From Aestuariimicrobium sp. p3-SID1156 (lineage in GTDB: Bacteria; Actinomycetota; Actinomycetes; Propionibacteriales; Propionibacteriaceae): a stretch of 64,000 bases of DNA. A model generated the notes under the pieces. The model searched no databases. It was not told where the DNA came from and worked only from the letters and a program-made list of their open reading frames with translations. This document shows positions 63,389 through 64,000 of the stretch, one piece after another. Position numbers and translations under genes: made by a program. The stretch lies in contig NZ_JALXXB010000004.1 in the NCBI RefSeq assembly GCF_025144225.1, forward strand, positions 62,001 to 126,000, given 5' to 3'. How positions within the stretch are numbered: the first letter of the stretch is position 1; each line of letters begins with the position of its first letter.

Positions 63389-64000
63389 ATGCCGAGCTAC
63401 AGGGACGAGGCCATCGTCCTGCGCACCCACAAGTTGGGGGAGGCCGACCGCATCATCACCCTGTTCACCCGTGGACACGGCAAGGTGCGGGCAGTCGCCC
63501 GGGGCGTACGGCGCACCTCCAGCAAGTTCGGGGGCCGGCTGGAACCCTTCACCCACGTCGACCTGCAACTGGTCGAGGGGCGCAGCCTTGACATCATCAC
63601 CCAGGCCGTCCAGTTGCACGCCTGGGCCGACCCCCTTGCTGCCGACTACGAGCTCTACACCGCCGGGCAGGTCATGCTCGAGACCGCCGACAAATTGGTG
63701 CCGGTCGAGGGCGAACCGGCCCTGCAGCACTACCTGCTCCTGGCTGGCGCACTGCGCACGCTGGGCCAAGGGACGCCCGATGGTCCGCGCCCCGCGTCCA
63801 TGGTCCTCAACGCCTACCTGCTGCGTGCCCAGGCCGTGGCGGGCTATGCGGCGACGCTGGATTCATGCGCTCGGTGCGAAGTGGGGTTGCCGGAGCCGGA
63901 CACCCCGGCGGCGGTGTGGTTCTCCCCGCAGGCCGGCGGCATGGTCTGCCGTCGGCATCGGACACCAGGGGCCGCGCGGGTGTCGGCGCCCACACAGAAC
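63389..64000 (+). CDS. recO: DNA repair protein RecO (5' part)
   Basis: Recombination mediator that loads RecA with RecR, here 204 residues before the window edge. The OB-fold N-terminus reads YRDEAIVLRTHKLGEADRII, then VRAVARGVRRTSSKFGGRLE and the helical part QAVQLHAWADPLAADYELYT. The zinc-finger region starts with SCARCEVGL and includes the later C-R-R-H, so the finger is probably complete here. The ATG at 63389 fits homology. Usually recO lies beside era and uppS; here a sugar-transport block intervenes. Confidence 0.95.
   Translation, partial: MPSYRDEAIVLRTHKLGEADRIITLFTRGHGKVRAVARGVRRTSSKFGGRLEPFTHVDLQLVEGRSLDIITQAVQLHAWADPLAADYELYTAGQVMLETADKLVPVEGEPALQHYLLLAGALRTLGQGTPDGPRPASMVLNAYLLRAQAVAGYAATLDSCARCEVGLPEPDTPAAVWFSPQAGGMVCRRHRTPGAARVSAPTQN

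Overview
The window is high-GC actinobacterial DNA, about two-thirds G+C by eye. Gene content and order point to the order Propionibacteriales, most likely family Propionibacteriaceae. The evidence is a run of conserved housekeeping blocks (leuS; comEA-comEC-holA-rpsT; lepA-hemW; hrcA-dnaJ-rsmE; phoH-ybeY-corC-era; leuA; uppS; recO), actinobacterial families such as DUF4192, DUF3097 and DUF5709, SigE-family sigma and 13E12/DUF222 HNH genes, and very many apparently leaderless genes. The assignment is inference; no 16S rRNA, tRNA or CRISPR array was seen. No gene-free stretch exceeds 300 bases; the longest is 279 bases, between the ROK regulator and mmsA.

Layout. 1-6.7 kb: an L,D-transpeptidase lipoprotein, a membrane-anchored unknown, a DUF4192 protein, leuS and an unknown gene. 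6.8-11.4 kb: competence genes comEA and comEC, holA (polymerase III delta) and rpsT. 11.5-15 kb: a DUF6882-like protein, a lipoprotein and a beta-CASP RNase-type metallohydrolase. 15-19.8 kb: an iron-siderophore uptake operon (siderophore-interacting reductase, binding lipoprotein, two FecCD permeases, ATPase) behind an IdeR/DtxR-like operator. 19.8-24.9 kb: a DksA/TraR-like protein, lepA, a lipoprotein and an AAA+ ATPase. 25-28.2 kb: a maltose-type sugar ABC transporter without its own ATPase. 28.3-36 kb: hemW, an aldehyde dehydrogenase, DUF3097, an inositol-phosphatase-like enzyme, a coiled-coil protein, a YefM/RelE-type toxin-antitoxin pair and an MBL-fold hydrolase. 36-41.8 kb: hrcA with a CIRCE element, dnaJ, rsmE, tgt and an HNH-family gene.

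41.9-46 kb: an ECF sigma factor with a probable membrane anti-sigma partner, a DCC-family protein, a YhhQ-type queuosine-precursor transporter, DUF5709 and an MFS exporter. 46-49.8 kb: phoH (apparently with a CTG start), ybeY, corC and era. 49.8-55.9 kb: an ATP-dependent ligase domain protein, two META-domain lipoproteins, an amidohydrolase, leuA behind a candidate attenuator, and uppS. 55.9-63.4 kb: two divergent sugar-uptake clusters around a ROK repressor, one complete (mmsA-mmsB-chvE type) and one with binding protein and ATPase but no permease. recO runs off the right edge.

Most operons use one-to-eleven-base start/stop overlaps. A recurring arrangement is a TANNNT -10 box six or seven bases before the start codon with no Shine-Dalgarno sequence, which predicts leaderless mRNAs for roughly a dozen genes. 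No clearly undescribed multi-gene system was found. The most interesting points are regulatory: a duplicated RBS-plus-ATG unit, an operator-embedded leaderless promoter, a CTG start, a leucine attenuator candidate and a permease-less sugar transporter.
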